Assembly: GCF_003205195.1 (NCBI RefSeq) | Contig: NZ_QJRY01000004.1 | Span: forward strand, 186,001 to 250,000 | Reading direction: 5' to 3' | DNA from: Peteryoungia wuzhouensis | GTDB lineage: Bacteria > Pseudomonadota > Alphaproteobacteria > Rhizobiales > Rhizobiaceae | Length of the DNA: 64,000 bases | Part shown: positions 8,478 to 17,933 of the stretch, piece by piece | Layout of the letters: every line of letters begins with the position of its first letter | Numbering within the stretch: position 1 is the stretch's first letter | Position numbers and translations under genes: made by a program | The notes under the pieces: model-generated | Database searches by the model: none | Told to the model about the DNA's origin: nothing | Seen by the model: only the letters and a program-made list of their open reading frames with translations

Positions 8478-10460
8478 TTAAGCCAGCTTGGCTTCGGCAG
8501 CCGCGACGACTGCTTCGGCGGTGATGCCGAAATGCTTGTAGAGGTCCTTGGCCGGGCCGGAGGCGCCGAAGGACTTCATGCCGATGAAGGCACCGGTCGA
8601 GCCGATGATCGCGTCCCAACCCTGGCGGATGCCGGCTTCGACGCCAATCTTCACCGGCGCGTTGCCGATGATGGCTTCCTGGTAGTCGGCATCCTGCTCG
8701 AAGAAGAGTTCGAAGCAGGGAACCGAGACGACGCGGGTGGAGATACCCTTGGCGGCCAGCTGCTGCTGCGCCTTGATGGCGATTTCGACTTCCGAGCCGG
8801 ACGCGAAGATCGAAACCTTGGCGTCGCTGGCCGAGATCAGCTCATAGGCGCCGTAGGCCGACAGGTTCTTCTCTTCGTATTCGGTACGGGCCGGGATCAG
8901 GTTCTGGCGGGTCAGCGCCAGGCCCGACGGACGGTGCTTTTCCTTGAGCGCAATCTGCCAGCATTCCGCCGTTTCGGTCTCGTCGGCCGGACGGAAGAGG
9001 AGCAGGTTCGGGATGGCGCGGAGCGCTGCGAAATGCTCGACCGGTTGGTGGGTCGGGCCGTCTTCGCCAACGCCGATGGAATCATGCGTCCAGACATGCA
9101 CGACGCGGATGCCCATGAGGGCGGCGAGGCGCACCGACGGACGGCAGTAATCCGAGAAGATCAGGAAGCCGCCGGAGTAAGGAATCAGGCCGCCATGCAG
9201 CGCAATGCCGTTCATGGCTGCGGCCGTCGCATGTTCGCGAATGCCCCAGTGCATGTAGCGGCCGGAGAAGTCGGTCGGGGTGATCGACTTCATCTGGCTG
9301 GTCTTGGTGTTGTTCGACGGCGTCAGGTCGGCCGAGCCGCCGAGGGTTTCCGGCAGGAGGCCGTTGATCACTTCGAGTGCATCTTCCGAAGCCTTGCGGG
9401 TGGCGACCGTCGGGTTGTTGGCGGCGATCTTCTGCTTGAAGGCGTCGATCGTCGTGTCGAAGCTGCCCGGCAGGTCACCGGCGAAGCGACGGTTGAACTC
9501 GGCGCGCTTCTCGGCGTCAGCCTGGTTCAGGCGTTCTTCCCATTCCTTGCGAACCTTGGTGGCGCGCAGGCCAACCAGGCGCCAGGCGTCCAGCACGTCA
9601 GCCGGGACGACGAAGGCTTCGGCTTCCCAGTTGAGCGACTTGCGGGCAGCGGCAATTTCTTCGGCGCCGAGCGGCGAGCCGTGCACCTTGTGCGTGCCCT
9701 GCTTGTTCGGGGCGCCGAAACCGATGATGGTCTTGGCGGCGATGAAAGTCGGCTTGTCGGACTTGTGGGCGGCCTCGATGGCGGCTGCGATTTCGTCCGG
9801 GTTGTGACCGTCGATCTCGATGGTGTTCCAGTTCGCCGACTTCAGGCGGGCGATCTGGTCGGTCGAGTCCGACAAGGAGACGGCGCCGTCGATGGTGATC
9901 TTGTTGTCGTCCCAGAAGACGATGAGCTTGTTGAGCTTCAGATGGCCGGCCAGCGCAATGGCTTCCTGGCTGATGCCTTCCATGAGGCAGCCGTCGCCGA
10001 CCAGCGCATAGGTGTAATGGCTCTGCAGCTCAGAGCCGAATTCTTCAGACAGCTTGCGTTCGGCAATCGCCATGCCGACGGCATTGGCAATGCCCTGGCC
10101 GAGCGGGCCGGTGGTCGTTTCGATGCCGGAGGCATGGCCGTATTCCGGGTGGCCGGCGGTCTTGGCGCCGAGCTGACGGAAGGACTTGATGTCCTCGATC
10201 GTCATGTCTTCGTAGCCGGTCAGATAGAGCAGCGCATAGAGAAGCATCGAGCCATGGCCGGCCGAGAGCACGAAGCGGTCGCGATCCGGCCAGAGCGGGT
10301 TCTTCGGATCGAACTTCAGATAGCGGCCGAACAGGACCGTGGCGACGTCAGCCGCGCCCAGGGGAAGACCGGGATGGCCGGAATTGGCCTTCTCGACGGC
10401 ATCCATGGCGAGGAAACGGATCGCGTTCGCCATCCGGTTATGTTTTTCTGGAGAGATCAT
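8478..10460 (-). CDS. tkt: Transketolase
   Basis: The 660-residue, thiamine-diphosphate-dependent enzyme moves two-carbon units between sugar phosphates and links the pentose phosphate pathway to glycolysis. Motifs seen: N-terminal [19 protein letters not shown], the thiamine-binding [14 protein letters not shown] followed by [11 protein letters not shown], the His-rich [10 protein letters not shown], and [19 protein letters not shown] chose the ATG at 10460 because homologues begin with this [15 protein letters not shown]-like segment. A TTG nine codons upstream is the alternative, and neither has a strong ribosome site. It heads the tkt-gap unit and is divergent from the DUF4164 gene. Confidence 0.96.
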   Translation of the reverse strand: MISPEKHNRMANAIRFLAMDAVEKANSGHPGLPLGAADVATVLFGRYLKFDPKNPLWPDRDRFVLSAGHGSMLLYALLYLTGYEDMTIEDIKSFRQLGAKTAGHPEYGHASGIETTTGPLGQGIANAVGMAIAERKLSEEFGSELQSHYTYALVGDGCLMEGISQEAIALAGHLKLNKLIVFWDDNKITIDGAVSLSDSTDQIARLKSANWNTIEIDGHNPDEIAAAIEAAHKSDKPTFIAAKTIIGFGAPNKQGTHKVHGSPLGAEEIAAARKSLNWEAEAFVVPADVLDAWRLVGLRATKVRKEWEERLNQADAEKRAEFNRRFAGDLPGSFDTTIDAFKQKIAANNPTVATRKASEDALEVINGLLPETLGGSADLTPSNNTKTSQMKSITPTDFSGRYMHWGIREHATAAAMNGIALHGGLIPYSGGFLIFSDYCRPSVRLAALMGIRVVHVWTHDSIGVGEDGPTHQPVEHFAALRAIPNLLLFRPADETETAECWQIALKEKHRPSGLALTRQNLIPARTEYEEKNLSAYGAYELISASDAKVSIFASGSEVEIAIKAQQQLAAKGISTRVVSVPCFELFFEQDADYQEAIIGNAPVKIGVEAGIRQGWDAIIGSTGAFIGMKSFGASGPAKDLYKHFGITAEAVVAAAEAKLA

Positions 10461-10801
10461 GGCTAGTCCGCTGGTTCGCAGTGTCAATCACGGCCCTTTC
10501 ACAGGACCAAATGAGAAGCGAGCGATCCATATCAGGTGCATCGCGCAAGTCAACAAAATGGCCGGGCAGAAGCCTTTTATCGTGCATGATCCCATGGATT
10601 TGCCTCTTTCCTGTGCGTTCATCAAAATTGGCTCCGGCAGGGGCATCGCAGTTGGGATAGTCCACAGAATTGGACCCTGCCGAGGGGCCGCGCTTTATTG
10701 ACGCGCGCCAAGCACGGGGCTTAGTGTCGCCGCTCAAATTACCCGGATTGTCAGGACGATTCGCAAGAAGCGAAGGTGTGGCAACGAGGCAGGGGTCAGG
10801 G
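10461..10801. other. Divergent intergenic region between tkt and the DUF4164 gene
   Basis: These 341 bases separate two divergent genes and must hold both promoters. I see no clear palindrome, RNA or small gene in it. Confidence 0.5.
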
Positions 10802-11074
10802 ATGCCGGTGGAAAATTCGGTCGAAGCCGCGCTTGCGGCGCTTCGTCAGGCCGTGGTTGGCCTCGAAAATGCCGTCGACATGCGTTTTGAGGCGGAACGG
10901 GAAAGCAGTGAGATCGACGGCGAGGTTCGCCGCGTGCATGCCGATCGTGCCCGCCTTGCCCAGGAACTGGACGAGTCGCAATTTCGGGCGAACAGCCTTG
11001 AAGAGGTCAATCGCGAGGTCTCCCGGCGTCTCGTGACGGCGATGGAAACGATCCGGGCCGTGCTCGACCGGTAG
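10802..11074 (+). CDS. DUF4164 family coiled-coil protein
   Basis: The 90-residue protein is almost wholly helical and charged, with heptad-like runs from about residue 10 to 85, as expected for a short coiled coil. I recognise it as the rhizobial DUF4164 family, which is regularly found just upstream of zapA. The ATG at 10802 follows a GGGGTCAGG ribosome site; the frame is open further upstream but that part is not family-like. The gene is 80 bases from zapA on the same strand, so a role with ZapA in the division machinery is plausible but not shown. Confidence 0.8.
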   Translation: MPVENSVEAALAALRQAVVGLENAVDMRFEAERESSEIDGEVRRVHADRARLAQELDESQFRANSLEEVNREVSRRLVTAMETIRAVLDR

Positions 11075-11154
11075 GCGGCCGGGTTTCGGCGCCTGCAGAC
11101 TTGAGATTTGGTGTTGGGCGTCGCCCGCCCGCGTAACGAAGAGTTGGATGGCCG

Positions 11155-11538
11155 ATGGCCCAGGTGACAGTCACGATCGACGGCAAGGCCTATCGCATGG
11201 CGTGCGAGGAGGGGCAGGAGCCTCATCTGACAACGCTGGCCGGCCAGTTCGACCGCTATGTCGGCCACCTGAAAAGTCAGTTCGGCGAAATCGGCGATCT
11301 CCGGATCACGGTCATGGCCGGCATTATGGTGATGGACGAAATGGCGGATCTGAACCGCCGACTGGCTGCTGCCGAACGGGAACTGGCCGATCTGCGGGCC
11401 GGGCGCGAAAGCGTGCTGACCGGTGCCCATCAGCGGGACGAGGCCGTGGCACAGACCTTGGCCGAAGTTGCCGAGCGGCTGAACGGGATCACCCGCAAGC
11501 TCACCCAACGGCCGGCGCCGGCCGGACAGGGCAGCTGA
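11155..11538 (+). CDS. zapA: Cell division protein ZapA
   Basis: The 127-residue protein begins with VTVTIDGKAYRMACEEGQE, the beta-hairpin of ZapA, and continues with the EPHLTTLAGQFDRYV helix and a coiled-coil tail (about residues 60-115). ZapA cross-links FtsZ filaments at the division site. Length is slightly above the E. coli protein because of an extended alanine- and proline-rich C-terminus typical of rhizobia. It follows the DUF4164 gene and precedes the 6S RNA candidate, an order seen widely in proteobacteria (zapA-ssrS-ygfA). Confidence 0.9.
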   Translation: MAQVTVTIDGKAYRMACEEGQEPHLTTLAGQFDRYVGHLKSQFGEIGDLRITVMAGIMVMDEMADLNRRLAAAERELADLRAGRESVLTGAHQRDEAVAQTLAEVAERLNGITRKLTQRPAPAGQGS

Positions 11539-11600
11539 TCTTCAATATTGTTTGTGATCGCCCCACTGGCGGATCACGCGTTAAGCGCTTATATCTGAAT

Positions 11601-11758
11601 TGCGGTCTGCGCCTCACGACAGGAACCACAATCCCTGGGGCCATACTCGATCCAAAGGGAGCTGTCCCTGGCCGGGCCCGTGGGCTCGGACATATGGCGC
11701 CCACCTACGTTTGTAGGCACCCAGGATCGTAAACATCCACCGGTTGCCGTGGATCGCA
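11601..11758 (+). ncRNA. ssrS: 6S RNA candidate
   Basis: This 158-base non-coding stretch lies just downstream of zapA, the conserved position of ssrS. Its ends can pair: TGCGGTC at 11601-11607 with GATCGCA at 11752-11758 (one G-T wobble). Inside that, CACG and AACC near 11614-11628 can pair with GGTT and CGTG near 11742-11751. Shorter hairpins fill the middle, including CCTACG/CGTAGG-like arms near 11703-11717. The long open rod with a central bubble is the 6S shape that mimics an open promoter and binds RNA polymerase. Exact ends are estimated from the pairing. Confidence 0.75.
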
Positions 11759-11778
11759 CCTCATCTGACACCTGATGC

Positions 11779-11816
11779 AAAAAGCCGCCGCGATCGCTCG
11801 CGACGGCTTTGTCTTT
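11779..11816. terminator. Bidirectional terminator between the 6S candidate and the MCP gene
   Basis: Stem 11781-11793 with 11798-11810 has one internal mismatch and a TCGC loop. It is preceded by AAAAA and followed by GTCTTTT, so it can end both the plus-strand 6S/zapA transcript and the minus-strand MCP transcript. Confidence 0.8.
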
Positions 11817-11833
11817 TCAGGTTGATCTTTCGA

Positions 11834-13852
11834 TCAGAACTCTTCCCAATTGTCCTGCGAAGCCGCCGTTGCGGTTGAGGCACTGCCAAAGGCCTTGGTC
11901 AGCTTGCCGACCATGGAGCGGGCCGGCGAGGGCGCCGGGCGGGACTGGCTTTCGACTGGGCGCGGTGTGGCCGGACGCGGGGCAGGGGCTGGCGGCTGGT
12001 AGGAGGGGACGGGTGCCTTGACGACGCGGTGGCCATCCGCCGTCTGGAACTGGCCGATCAAGCCGGCCAGCACGCGAGCGCTGTCAGCGAGGCGGTGCGT
12101 GACCGCGGTTGCCTCTTCCACCATGGCCGCGTTCTTCTGGGTGAACTGGTCCATGTGATTGACCGAGCCGTTGATCTCGTTCAGCGCCGTCGACTGCTCG
12201 CGGGCGGCCGAGGCAATGGCCGAGATGTGGTCGTTGATCGAGGCGACCTGGCCGGAGATCTCGCCAAGCGCATTGCCGGTCTGCTGGACCAGCGAGACAC
12301 CGCCGGCAACCGCTTCCCCAGACTTGTGGATCAGCGCCTTGATGTCCTTGGCGGCGTTGGCGGAACGCTGGGCGAGTTCGCGGACTTCCTGGGCAACGAC
12401 GGCAAATCCCTTGCCGGCTTCACCAGCGCGAGCCGCCTCGACGCCGGCGTTCAGCGCCAGCAGGTTTGTCTGGAAGGCGATCTCGTCGATGACGTTGATG
12501 ATCTTGGAGATCTCGCTCGACGCCTGTTCGATCCGGCTCATCGCGTCGATCGCGTCGGAAACGACCTTGCTCGAGCTTTCCGTGCTCTTGCGGGCGACGG
12601 CGGCGATCTGGGCTGCCTGGTCGGCCTTGGCGGAGGATCCACGAACGGTTGCGGTGATTTCCTCGAGCGCTGCGGAGGTTTCTTCCAGCGATGCGGCCTG
12701 CTGTTCGGTGCGCTTCGACAGATCATCGGTCGCCTGGCGCATTTCGGCGGAGCTCGCCTCGATGCCCGAGGTCTCGACTCTGATGTCACCGAGCGTGCTG
12801 CTCAGCTTTTCGACCGAGGCGTTGAAGTCGAGGCGCAGCTTGTCGAGATTGCCGGTGAAGGCCTGGCCGATGCGCACCGTGAGATCGCCGTCGCTGAGCT
12901 TGTGCAGACACTGGGCCAGCACGTCGACGGCCTGTTCGACGGCCTTGGCGTCCTCGGCCTTGGCGGCTTCGCGTTCCTGACGTTCGCGCTCGCCCTGGGC
13001 AACGGCATCGGCTGCCTTGCGCTCGATCTCGATCTTCTGAATGGCGCTTTCGCGGAAGACGTTGATGGAACGGGCAAGAGCACCGATCTCGTTCTTCAGG
13101 TCCTGGTCGGGGACCTCGGTTTCCAGCCGGCCGCTGGCGAGCTGGTCTGCCACGCCGGTCAGTCGCGGCAGGGCGCCGACGATCTGGCGGACGAAGAGCG
13201 CGATCAGGGCTGCCGCGATGACGAGCACGATCAGTGCCGTCGCGCCGATGGCATAGGCCATTTCGGTGGCGATGCTGTTGATGTCGGCCGAGCGGACGCC
13301 GGCATAGAGAATGCCGATGACATCGCCTGTCGGGGAGAAGATCGGCTGGTAGATGGTGTAGTAGGGCACGTCGAGGATGACCGCCTCGCCGCGATAGACC
13401 TGGCCTTTGGTGGCGAAGGGATAGACGGCACCCGCCTGGCCGAGGGCCGTGCCGACGGCGCGCTTGCCATCCGGCTTGATGATGTTGGTGGTGCGGCGCC
13501 AGAAATCCTTGCTGTCGGGTTCCCAGCCGAAAATCGTCGCCGTCTGGCCGGTCATGCGGCCGATCGTGTCGATCATCGTGTGGTCGGTGAATTCCTTCGG
13601 AATGGACTCCATCACGATCCGGTCGACATTGCCGTTGGACGCCCAGGTAATCTTGGTGCCGGGCAGGTCACGCTCAATGATCGTGGCCGCCGTGCGCAAG
13701 CTGGCATCCTGGCCGCTGATTGCCTGCTCCTGAATGCGCGTGGCGATGCTGCCGGAGATGACCCAGGAGACCGCGCCAAGCGACGCGACCAGGATCATGA
13801 CTGTCGTGGCGGTGATTGTTTTCGTAATGCCGAAGCGCGAAAAGACCTTCAT
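11834..13852 (-). CDS. Methyl-accepting chemotaxis protein with Cache-type sensor
   Basis: The 672-residue receptor has a first membrane helix at about residues 12-33 and a periplasmic Cache-like sensor to about 190, containing GQTATIFGW and [25 protein letters not shown] second membrane helix (about 193-215) and a HAMP linker follow. The cytoplasmic signalling tip reads [24 protein letters not shown]. The protein ends in NWEEF, matching the NWETF-type pentapeptide that tethers CheR and CheB. It should report a periplasmic ligand to the flagellar CheA system. It lies alone between the 6S candidate and ygfA, interrupting their usual adjacency. The ligand is unknown. Confidence 0.93.
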   Translation of the reverse strand: MKVFSRFGITKTITATTVMILVASLGAVSWVISGSIATRIQEQAISGQDASLRTAATIIERDLPGTKITWASNGNVDRIVMESIPKEFTDHTMIDTIGRMTGQTATIFGWEPDSKDFWRRTTNIIKPDGKRAVGTALGQAGAVYPFATKGQVYRGEAVILDVPYYTIYQPIFSPTGDVIGILYAGVRSADINSIATEMAYAIGATALIVLVIAAALIALFVRQIVGALPRLTGVADQLASGRLETEVPDQDLKNEIGALARSINVFRESAIQKIEIERKAADAVAQGERERQEREAAKAEDAKAVEQAVDVLAQCLHKLSDGDLTVRIGQAFTGNLDKLRLDFNASVEKLSSTLGDIRVETSGIEASSAEMRQATDDLSKRTEQQAASLEETSAALEEITATVRGSSAKADQAAQIAAVARKSTESSSKVVSDAIDAMSRIEQASSEISKIINVIDEIAFQTNLLALNAGVEAARAGEAGKGFAVVAQEVRELAQRSANAAKDIKALIHKSGEAVAGGVSLVQQTGNALGEISGQVASINDHISAIASAAREQSTALNEINGSVNHMDQFTQKNAAMVEEATAVTHRLADSARVLAGLIGQFQTADGHRVVKAPVPSYQPPAPAPRPATPRPVESQSRPAPSPARSMVGKLTKAFGSASTATAASQDNWEEF

Positions 13853-14016
13853 GCAAATGTATCCTATAAACGTTTGCTTGGGCTAAATTATAACGGCATC
13901 AAGTTAATCCTTGGTTTTTCAGGGGATTTGCGAAGTGTCTTGACGAATGACAAAATTGAGGAAAATGCCCTGTTGCCCTCCCCAGATATGGCGGGGCAGC
14001 GGCTTTGGAGGCCAAA

Positions 14017-14598
14017 ATGACAGAAAAACGCGCCTTGAAGGCTGCCCTGCGCAAAGAGCGGTTGGCGCTGCGCGATCAGATCACTGAGGCCACCCGTCTG
14101 GAGTTCAGCCTTGCCATGGCGGACTTCGCCGGAGAGGCCATTCCGATCGATCCCGGCATGACGGTATCAGGCTTTTTTCCGATCCGCTCCGAGGCCGATA
14201 TCCGACCGCTGATGGCGCGGCTGAAGGCACGCGGTGCGCGGCTCTGCCTGCCTGTCGTCATGGACAGGGAAACGATCGTCTTTCGTGAACTGGTGACCGG
14301 TGCCGAACTGGTCGATACGGGCTTTGGCACACGCGGTCCGGGGCCGGAGGCGGCCGTGCTCGATCCCGATCTTCTGCTCGTTCCGCTCTCCGCCTTTGAT
14401 GCGAAAGGCAACCGTATCGGCTACGGCGCCGGTCACTATGACCGTGCAATTGCGCGTTTGCGGGAAAAAGGGCGCAATCCGCGGCTGATCGGCATTGCAT
14501 TCGACTGTCAGGAGGTGGCAGAAGTGCCCGATGAAGCGCATGACGTCCGGCTTGAGGCTGTTCTGACGGAAAGTGGCCTCAGAACATTCATGGAGTGA
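14017..14598 (+). CDS. ygfA: 5-formyltetrahydrofolate cyclo-ligase
   Basis: The 193-residue enzyme uses ATP to convert 5-formyl-THF to 5,10-methenyl-THF, returning the storage folate to one-carbon metabolism. The N-terminal KAALRKERLALRD helix, VSGFFPIRSEAD, and the nucleotide-binding NRIGYGAGHYDRAIA motif are typical. The ATG at 14017 has a GGAG ribosome site; a TTG four codons upstream is less likely. ymdB follows after 8 bases, so the two are one unit. The position downstream of zapA and 6S RNA fits the family synteny, with the MCP gene inserted between. Confidence 0.93.
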   Translation: MTEKRALKAALRKERLALRDQITEATRLEFSLAMADFAGEAIPIDPGMTVSGFFPIRSEADIRPLMARLKARGARLCLPVVMDRETIVFRELVTGAELVDTGFGTRGPGPEAAVLDPDLLLVPLSAFDAKGNRIGYGAGHYDRAIARLREKGRNPRLIGIAFDCQEVAEVPDEAHDVRLEAVLTESGLRTFME

Positions 14599-14606
14599 TT
14601 GGACGA

Positions 14607-15431
14607 ATGCGACTTCTGTTTCTCGGCGATATGGTGGGCAAGACCGGACGGACGGCTGTTTGGGAGCGCCTGCCGGGCCTGATCTCCGATCTGAAACTGG
14701 ATTTCGTCATCGTCAACGGCGAAAATGCCGCCGGCGGCTTCGGCATCACCGAGGACATCTATCTCGAGACGATCAATGCCGGTGCCGATGTGGTGACGAC
14801 GGGCAATCACGTCTGGGACCAGAAGGAGGCCGTCTCCTTCTGTACGCGGCACGACCAGTTCCTGCGCCCGGCCAACTATCCGGCCGGCACGCCCGGCAAG
14901 GGCTCGGGGCTTTTCTATGCCCGCAATGGCGCGCGTGTTCTCGTTGCCAACATCATGGGCCGCGTCTTCATGCATCCGGAACTCGACGATCCCTTCAAGT
15001 CGGCGGAGACGATCCTGGCGGCCTGCCCGCTGAAGGAACAGGCTGATGTCATCGTTTTCGACTTCCACGCGGAAGCGACGAGCGAGAAGCAGTGTTTCGG
15101 CCATTTCGTCGACGGGCGCGCCAGCTTCGTCGTCGGGACCCATACCCATGTGCCGACCGCCGACCATCAGATCCTGAACGGCGGTACGGCCTATATGTCG
15201 GATGCCGGCATGTGCGGCGACTACGACTCCTCGCTCGGCATGGAGAAGGAAGAGCCGCTCAACCGCTTCATCTCGAAGATGCCGAAGGGTCGCTTCGAGG
15301 CGGCGAGTGGCCCGGCGACCATCTGCGGCGTCGGCGTCGAGATTTCCGATGCGACGGGCTTGGCCGAGAAGATCGCGCCGCTCAGGATCGGGCCGCGCCT
15401 GGCCGAGACGATTCCGGAGTTCTGGGCGTGA
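14607..15431 (+). CDS. ymdB: YmdB-type metallophosphoesterase
   Basis: The 274-residue protein belongs to the YmdB/TIGR00282 phosphoesterases, some of which hydrolyse 2',3'-cyclic nucleotides. Metal-binding residues are in place: Asp8 in LFLGDMVG, the NGENAAGG loop, GNHVWDQKEA, FDFHAEATSE and GTHTHVPTAD. The ATG at 14607 was chosen over a GTG four codons earlier because the core begins with MRLLFLGD. It is tightly linked to ygfA, a pairing common in alphaproteobacteria. The physiological substrate in this group is not established. Confidence 0.92.
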   Translation: MRLLFLGDMVGKTGRTAVWERLPGLISDLKLDFVIVNGENAAGGFGITEDIYLETINAGADVVTTGNHVWDQKEAVSFCTRHDQFLRPANYPAGTPGKGSGLFYARNGARVLVANIMGRVFMHPELDDPFKSAETILAACPLKEQADVIVFDFHAEATSEKQCFGHFVDGRASFVVGTHTHVPTADHQILNGGTAYMSDAGMCGDYDSSLGMEKEEPLNRFISKMPKGRFEAASGPATICGVGVEISDATGLAEKIAPLRIGPRLAETIPEFWA

Positions 15432-15499
15432 CGGTTTGGGATGGTTCTCGGGCGCGGTTCGGGCACTGGCCTTGTCGGTAAAGAAGTGGGGGCGATGAG

Positions 15500-16285
15500 G
15501 TGAGGTTTGGCTGCTATGCTGTCTTTATCTTGATCCCTCTATGGGGTGTTCCGGACATTCCATTCTCGGTTAGGTTTATCACGACGTTCATCGGGCTCGT
15601 CGTCACTTTGCTCATCCTTAGTGTGGGTCGGCTAAGCTCGAAAGCTCCAGAAGGTGGGCCGAGTGAACCCTCGTTGATCTTTTCTTCAAATGTTAAGGTG
15701 CTCTTCTTCGGGTTGTGGCTCGTGGCAATTTGCTTAGCGACAGCTGCCACACATGGCCGAGCGGATCTTCCGCTCCTTGGTCCCGCCATTTCCGGTCTGT
15801 CACAGGTTGGCGAAACTCTTTTTCCGGTGATTGCGAAATACAGGACGCATCTAAGACTGAGTGAGGCGATGCTGTTCCGGATACAAGGTGTAGCATCCTC
15901 GGTCTGGCTGGCTGCGCTCGCTACAATGGTGATCTATTATCTGCGCATCATTTTGTTCACTCCAGAGCAACGGGCCTTGGTGATCAAGGAAATGAGCAAC
16001 AATCTGAAAAGAAGCCATCACGCGCGCAGGCTTCAGCCCGGCGTTTTCCTGTTATCTTCATTGTTTCTCTCGCTCCTCAGTTTGGCGTCTTATCTGGGAT
16101 GGTTCTCGTTTGGAGAATGGGATGGAAGCAGCCCTAAGGAATGTTACGTAGCCGCCGCTTGCTATGCAGAACTGCACGGCTTGGAGGTGCTCTTTGTGGT
16201 GCTGATGGAAAGTATATTGGTCGTTTGGCTGCCGCTGTCGATGCCACTGTCCATCTGGTATTTCCTAAAGCGCGATGTGGCCTAA
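15500..16285 (+). CDS. Hypothetical multi-pass membrane protein
   Basis: I do not recognise this 261-residue protein. It has about six hydrophobic segments (roughly 5-45 as two, 65-85, 130-150, 185-205 and 230-250), with a basic cytoplasmic-looking stretch near residues 160-180. Two cysteines sit close together near residue 220 in ECYVAAACYAE. The start is a GTG with a G-rich ribosome site. Codon and base use are visibly more AT-rich than in neighbouring genes, suggesting acquisition. It lies 68 bases downstream of ymdB but is probably not functionally linked. Confidence 0.6.
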   Translation: MRFGCYAVFILIPLWGVPDIPFSVRFITTFIGLVVTLLILSVGRLSSKAPEGGPSEPSLIFSSNVKVLFFGLWLVAICLATAATHGRADLPLLGPAISGLSQVGETLFPVIAKYRTHLRLSEAMLFRIQGVASSVWLAALATMVIYYLRIILFTPEQRALVIKEMSNNLKRSHHARRLQPGVFLLSSLFLSLLSLASYLGWFSFGEWDGSSPKECYVAAACYAELHGLEVLFVVLMESILVVWLPLSMPLSIWYFLKRDVA

Positions 16286-16402
16286 GGTCCGTGATTGTGT
16301 TGGTCCAGATGACGTGATTGTGAGTGGAGCGCGTGCGGTAACGGGTGGATGCCTGCACTGCCCTGCTGCATGATCCTCAGGACTCGACGGCGTGGGAGCG
16401 GC

Positions 16403-17251
16403 ATGATGCTGCAAAGACTAGCCTTTGGTGTTTGGGGTTCGATGGTCCTGGCAGGCTTCGTGTTTGCGCAGGAGACCCAAACGCCCGGCAGTCCCCGGCC
16501 GCCCGTCAGTCAATGTCAACTGGTTGCCGAGGCGCTTCCATCAGTCACATTCGCCAGTTTTAGCGCGCCCCAATTGCCTGCAAGGCCTGCCGCGTTTGCC
16601 GAACACGTGACGATCACATTTCTGGGCCATTCCACCTTTCAGATCACCACGCCCGAAGGCGTCGAGATTGCCACCGACTATAATGGGTGGCTCCGCTCCG
16701 CGCGCCTGCCCGACGTGGTGACGATGAACAAGGCGCATTCCAGCCATTACACTCTGTCGCCTGATCCTGGGATCGCCAATGTGCTGCATGGCTGGAGCGA
16801 TGTGCCGGGCGAAAAGGCGTTGCACAATGTGATTGTTGGCGATGCCTATGTGCGCAATGTCGCTACCGACATTCGCAGCTGGGGCGGGGAGTTCGAGCCG
16901 AACGGCAATTCGATCTTCATTTTCGAGGTGGCTGGCCTCTGCATCGGGCATTTGGGTCATCTGCATCACGAGTTGACGGATGCGCATTATGCGGAGATCG
17001 GTCGGCTGGATATCGTGATGGTGCCGGTGGATGGCGGATTGACGATGGGCGCTGACAGCATGAGCCGGACGATCAAGCGGTTGCGCTCTGCCGTGGTGCT
17101 GCCGATGCATCGGCGCGGGCCGATCGTCGACAGCTTCCTTGCCATGTTCGACGACAGCGTCGACATCGAGCGATCGCCAAACAGCGGCTTCACAGTGTCC
17201 ATGCGGACGCTGCCGAAGAAGCCGCTGATTCTGGTGCTTGCGGGCAATTGA
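16403..17251 (+). CDS. Secreted metallo-beta-lactamase-fold hydrolase
   Basis: The 282-residue protein starts with a signal peptide (LAFGVWGSMVLAGFVFAQ). The mature part resembles UlaG-like metallo-hydrolases: VTITFLGHSTFQITTPEGVEIATDYN, then a His-rich metal site, NKAHSSHYT, and GHLGHLHHELT and VPVDGGLTMG further on. The usual HxHxDH is altered to HSSH, so metal binding may differ. The tandem ATG at 16403/16406 has a GGGAG ribosome site; the upstream in-frame extension is rejected. Substrate unknown. It is convergent with the flavin-protein gene at 17258, only 6 bases away. Confidence 0.78.
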   Translation: MMLQRLAFGVWGSMVLAGFVFAQETQTPGSPRPPVSQCQLVAEALPSVTFASFSAPQLPARPAAFAEHVTITFLGHSTFQITTPEGVEIATDYNGWLRSARLPDVVTMNKAHSSHYTLSPDPGIANVLHGWSDVPGEKALHNVIVGDAYVRNVATDIRSWGGEFEPNGNSIFIFEVAGLCIGHLGHLHHELTDAHYAEIGRLDIVMVPVDGGLTMGADSMSRTIKRLRSAVVLPMHRRGPIVDSFLAMFDDSVDIERSPNSGFTVSMRTLPKKPLILVLAGN

Positions 17252-17257
17252 CGCCGA

Positions 17258-17761
17258 TCAGGCGAAACGCACCTGACGGTGAACGCCAACATCCGGCATC
17301 TTTTCCGGGTCGAGATTGGCTTTCGCGATTTCCCAGCCGAACTTGATGGTGCTGCCGGTCGAAGCCCAGATCTCGCCGTCATCAAGCGAGAGCGACAGAA
17401 GGATGAGGCTCGGGTCGGATTTCCCGCCCTCATACCAGGCTGCGACCACCGAGTTCCAGTATTCGTCGATCTTGGTGCTGTCCTTGACGGCGGTCAGCGC
17501 GCCCGCGAGGCTGGCATGATAGTCGTGGTTCTTGCCGACAACGTTGAATTGGCCGCGGCTGCCGGGACGCAGCGCCTTGACCAGGTCGGTATCGGTCTTG
17601 GTGAAGAACCAGATGGTGTTGGTGCGGTGATCGGCGAAGGGGGCCATCGGCCGCATGTGCATTTCGGAACCGGCGAGGCCAAGCATGCCGGCATGGATAT
17701 CCTCGATCTCTTCCCAGAGCTGTTCAACCGGGTTTTCGCGGGCTTCGCTGAAGCTTGCCAT
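17258..17761 (-). CDS. Pyridoxamine 5'-phosphate oxidase-like general stress protein
   Basis: The 167-residue protein has the split-barrel fold signature of the general stress protein 26 group: a helix with LWEEIEDIHAGMLGLAG, then MRPMAPFADHRTNTIWFFTKTDTDLV and GQFNVVGKNHDYHASLAG. Proteins of this type bind FMN or F420 and are linked to stress tolerance; catalytic activity is often unproven. The ATG at 17761 has a perfect AAGGAG site. Longer in-frame readings upstream lack family similarity and are rejected. It is a single gene divergent from yebC. Confidence 0.85.
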   Translation of the reverse strand: MASFSEARENPVEQLWEEIEDIHAGMLGLAGSEMHMRPMAPFADHRTNTIWFFTKTDTDLVKALRPGSRGQFNVVGKNHDYHASLAGALTAVKDSTKIDEYWNSVVAAWYEGGKSDPSLILLSLSLDDGEIWASTGSTIKFGWEIAKANLDPEKMPDVGVHRQVRFA

Positions 17762-17933
17762 CTGTCGTATCTCCTTGTGGGTTCGCGAGGAGAGCAACGA
17801 GCGGCGTGCGGACTTGTTCCGGCATGAGGGGCCGATGCGCACGGCTGCCGATGTCTGTCGCTGCCCTTGAACCGGACCCCAATCGCCCGTATAAGGCGGC
17901 CATTCCAAACATTCAGACCTGATCAGGGGTGCC

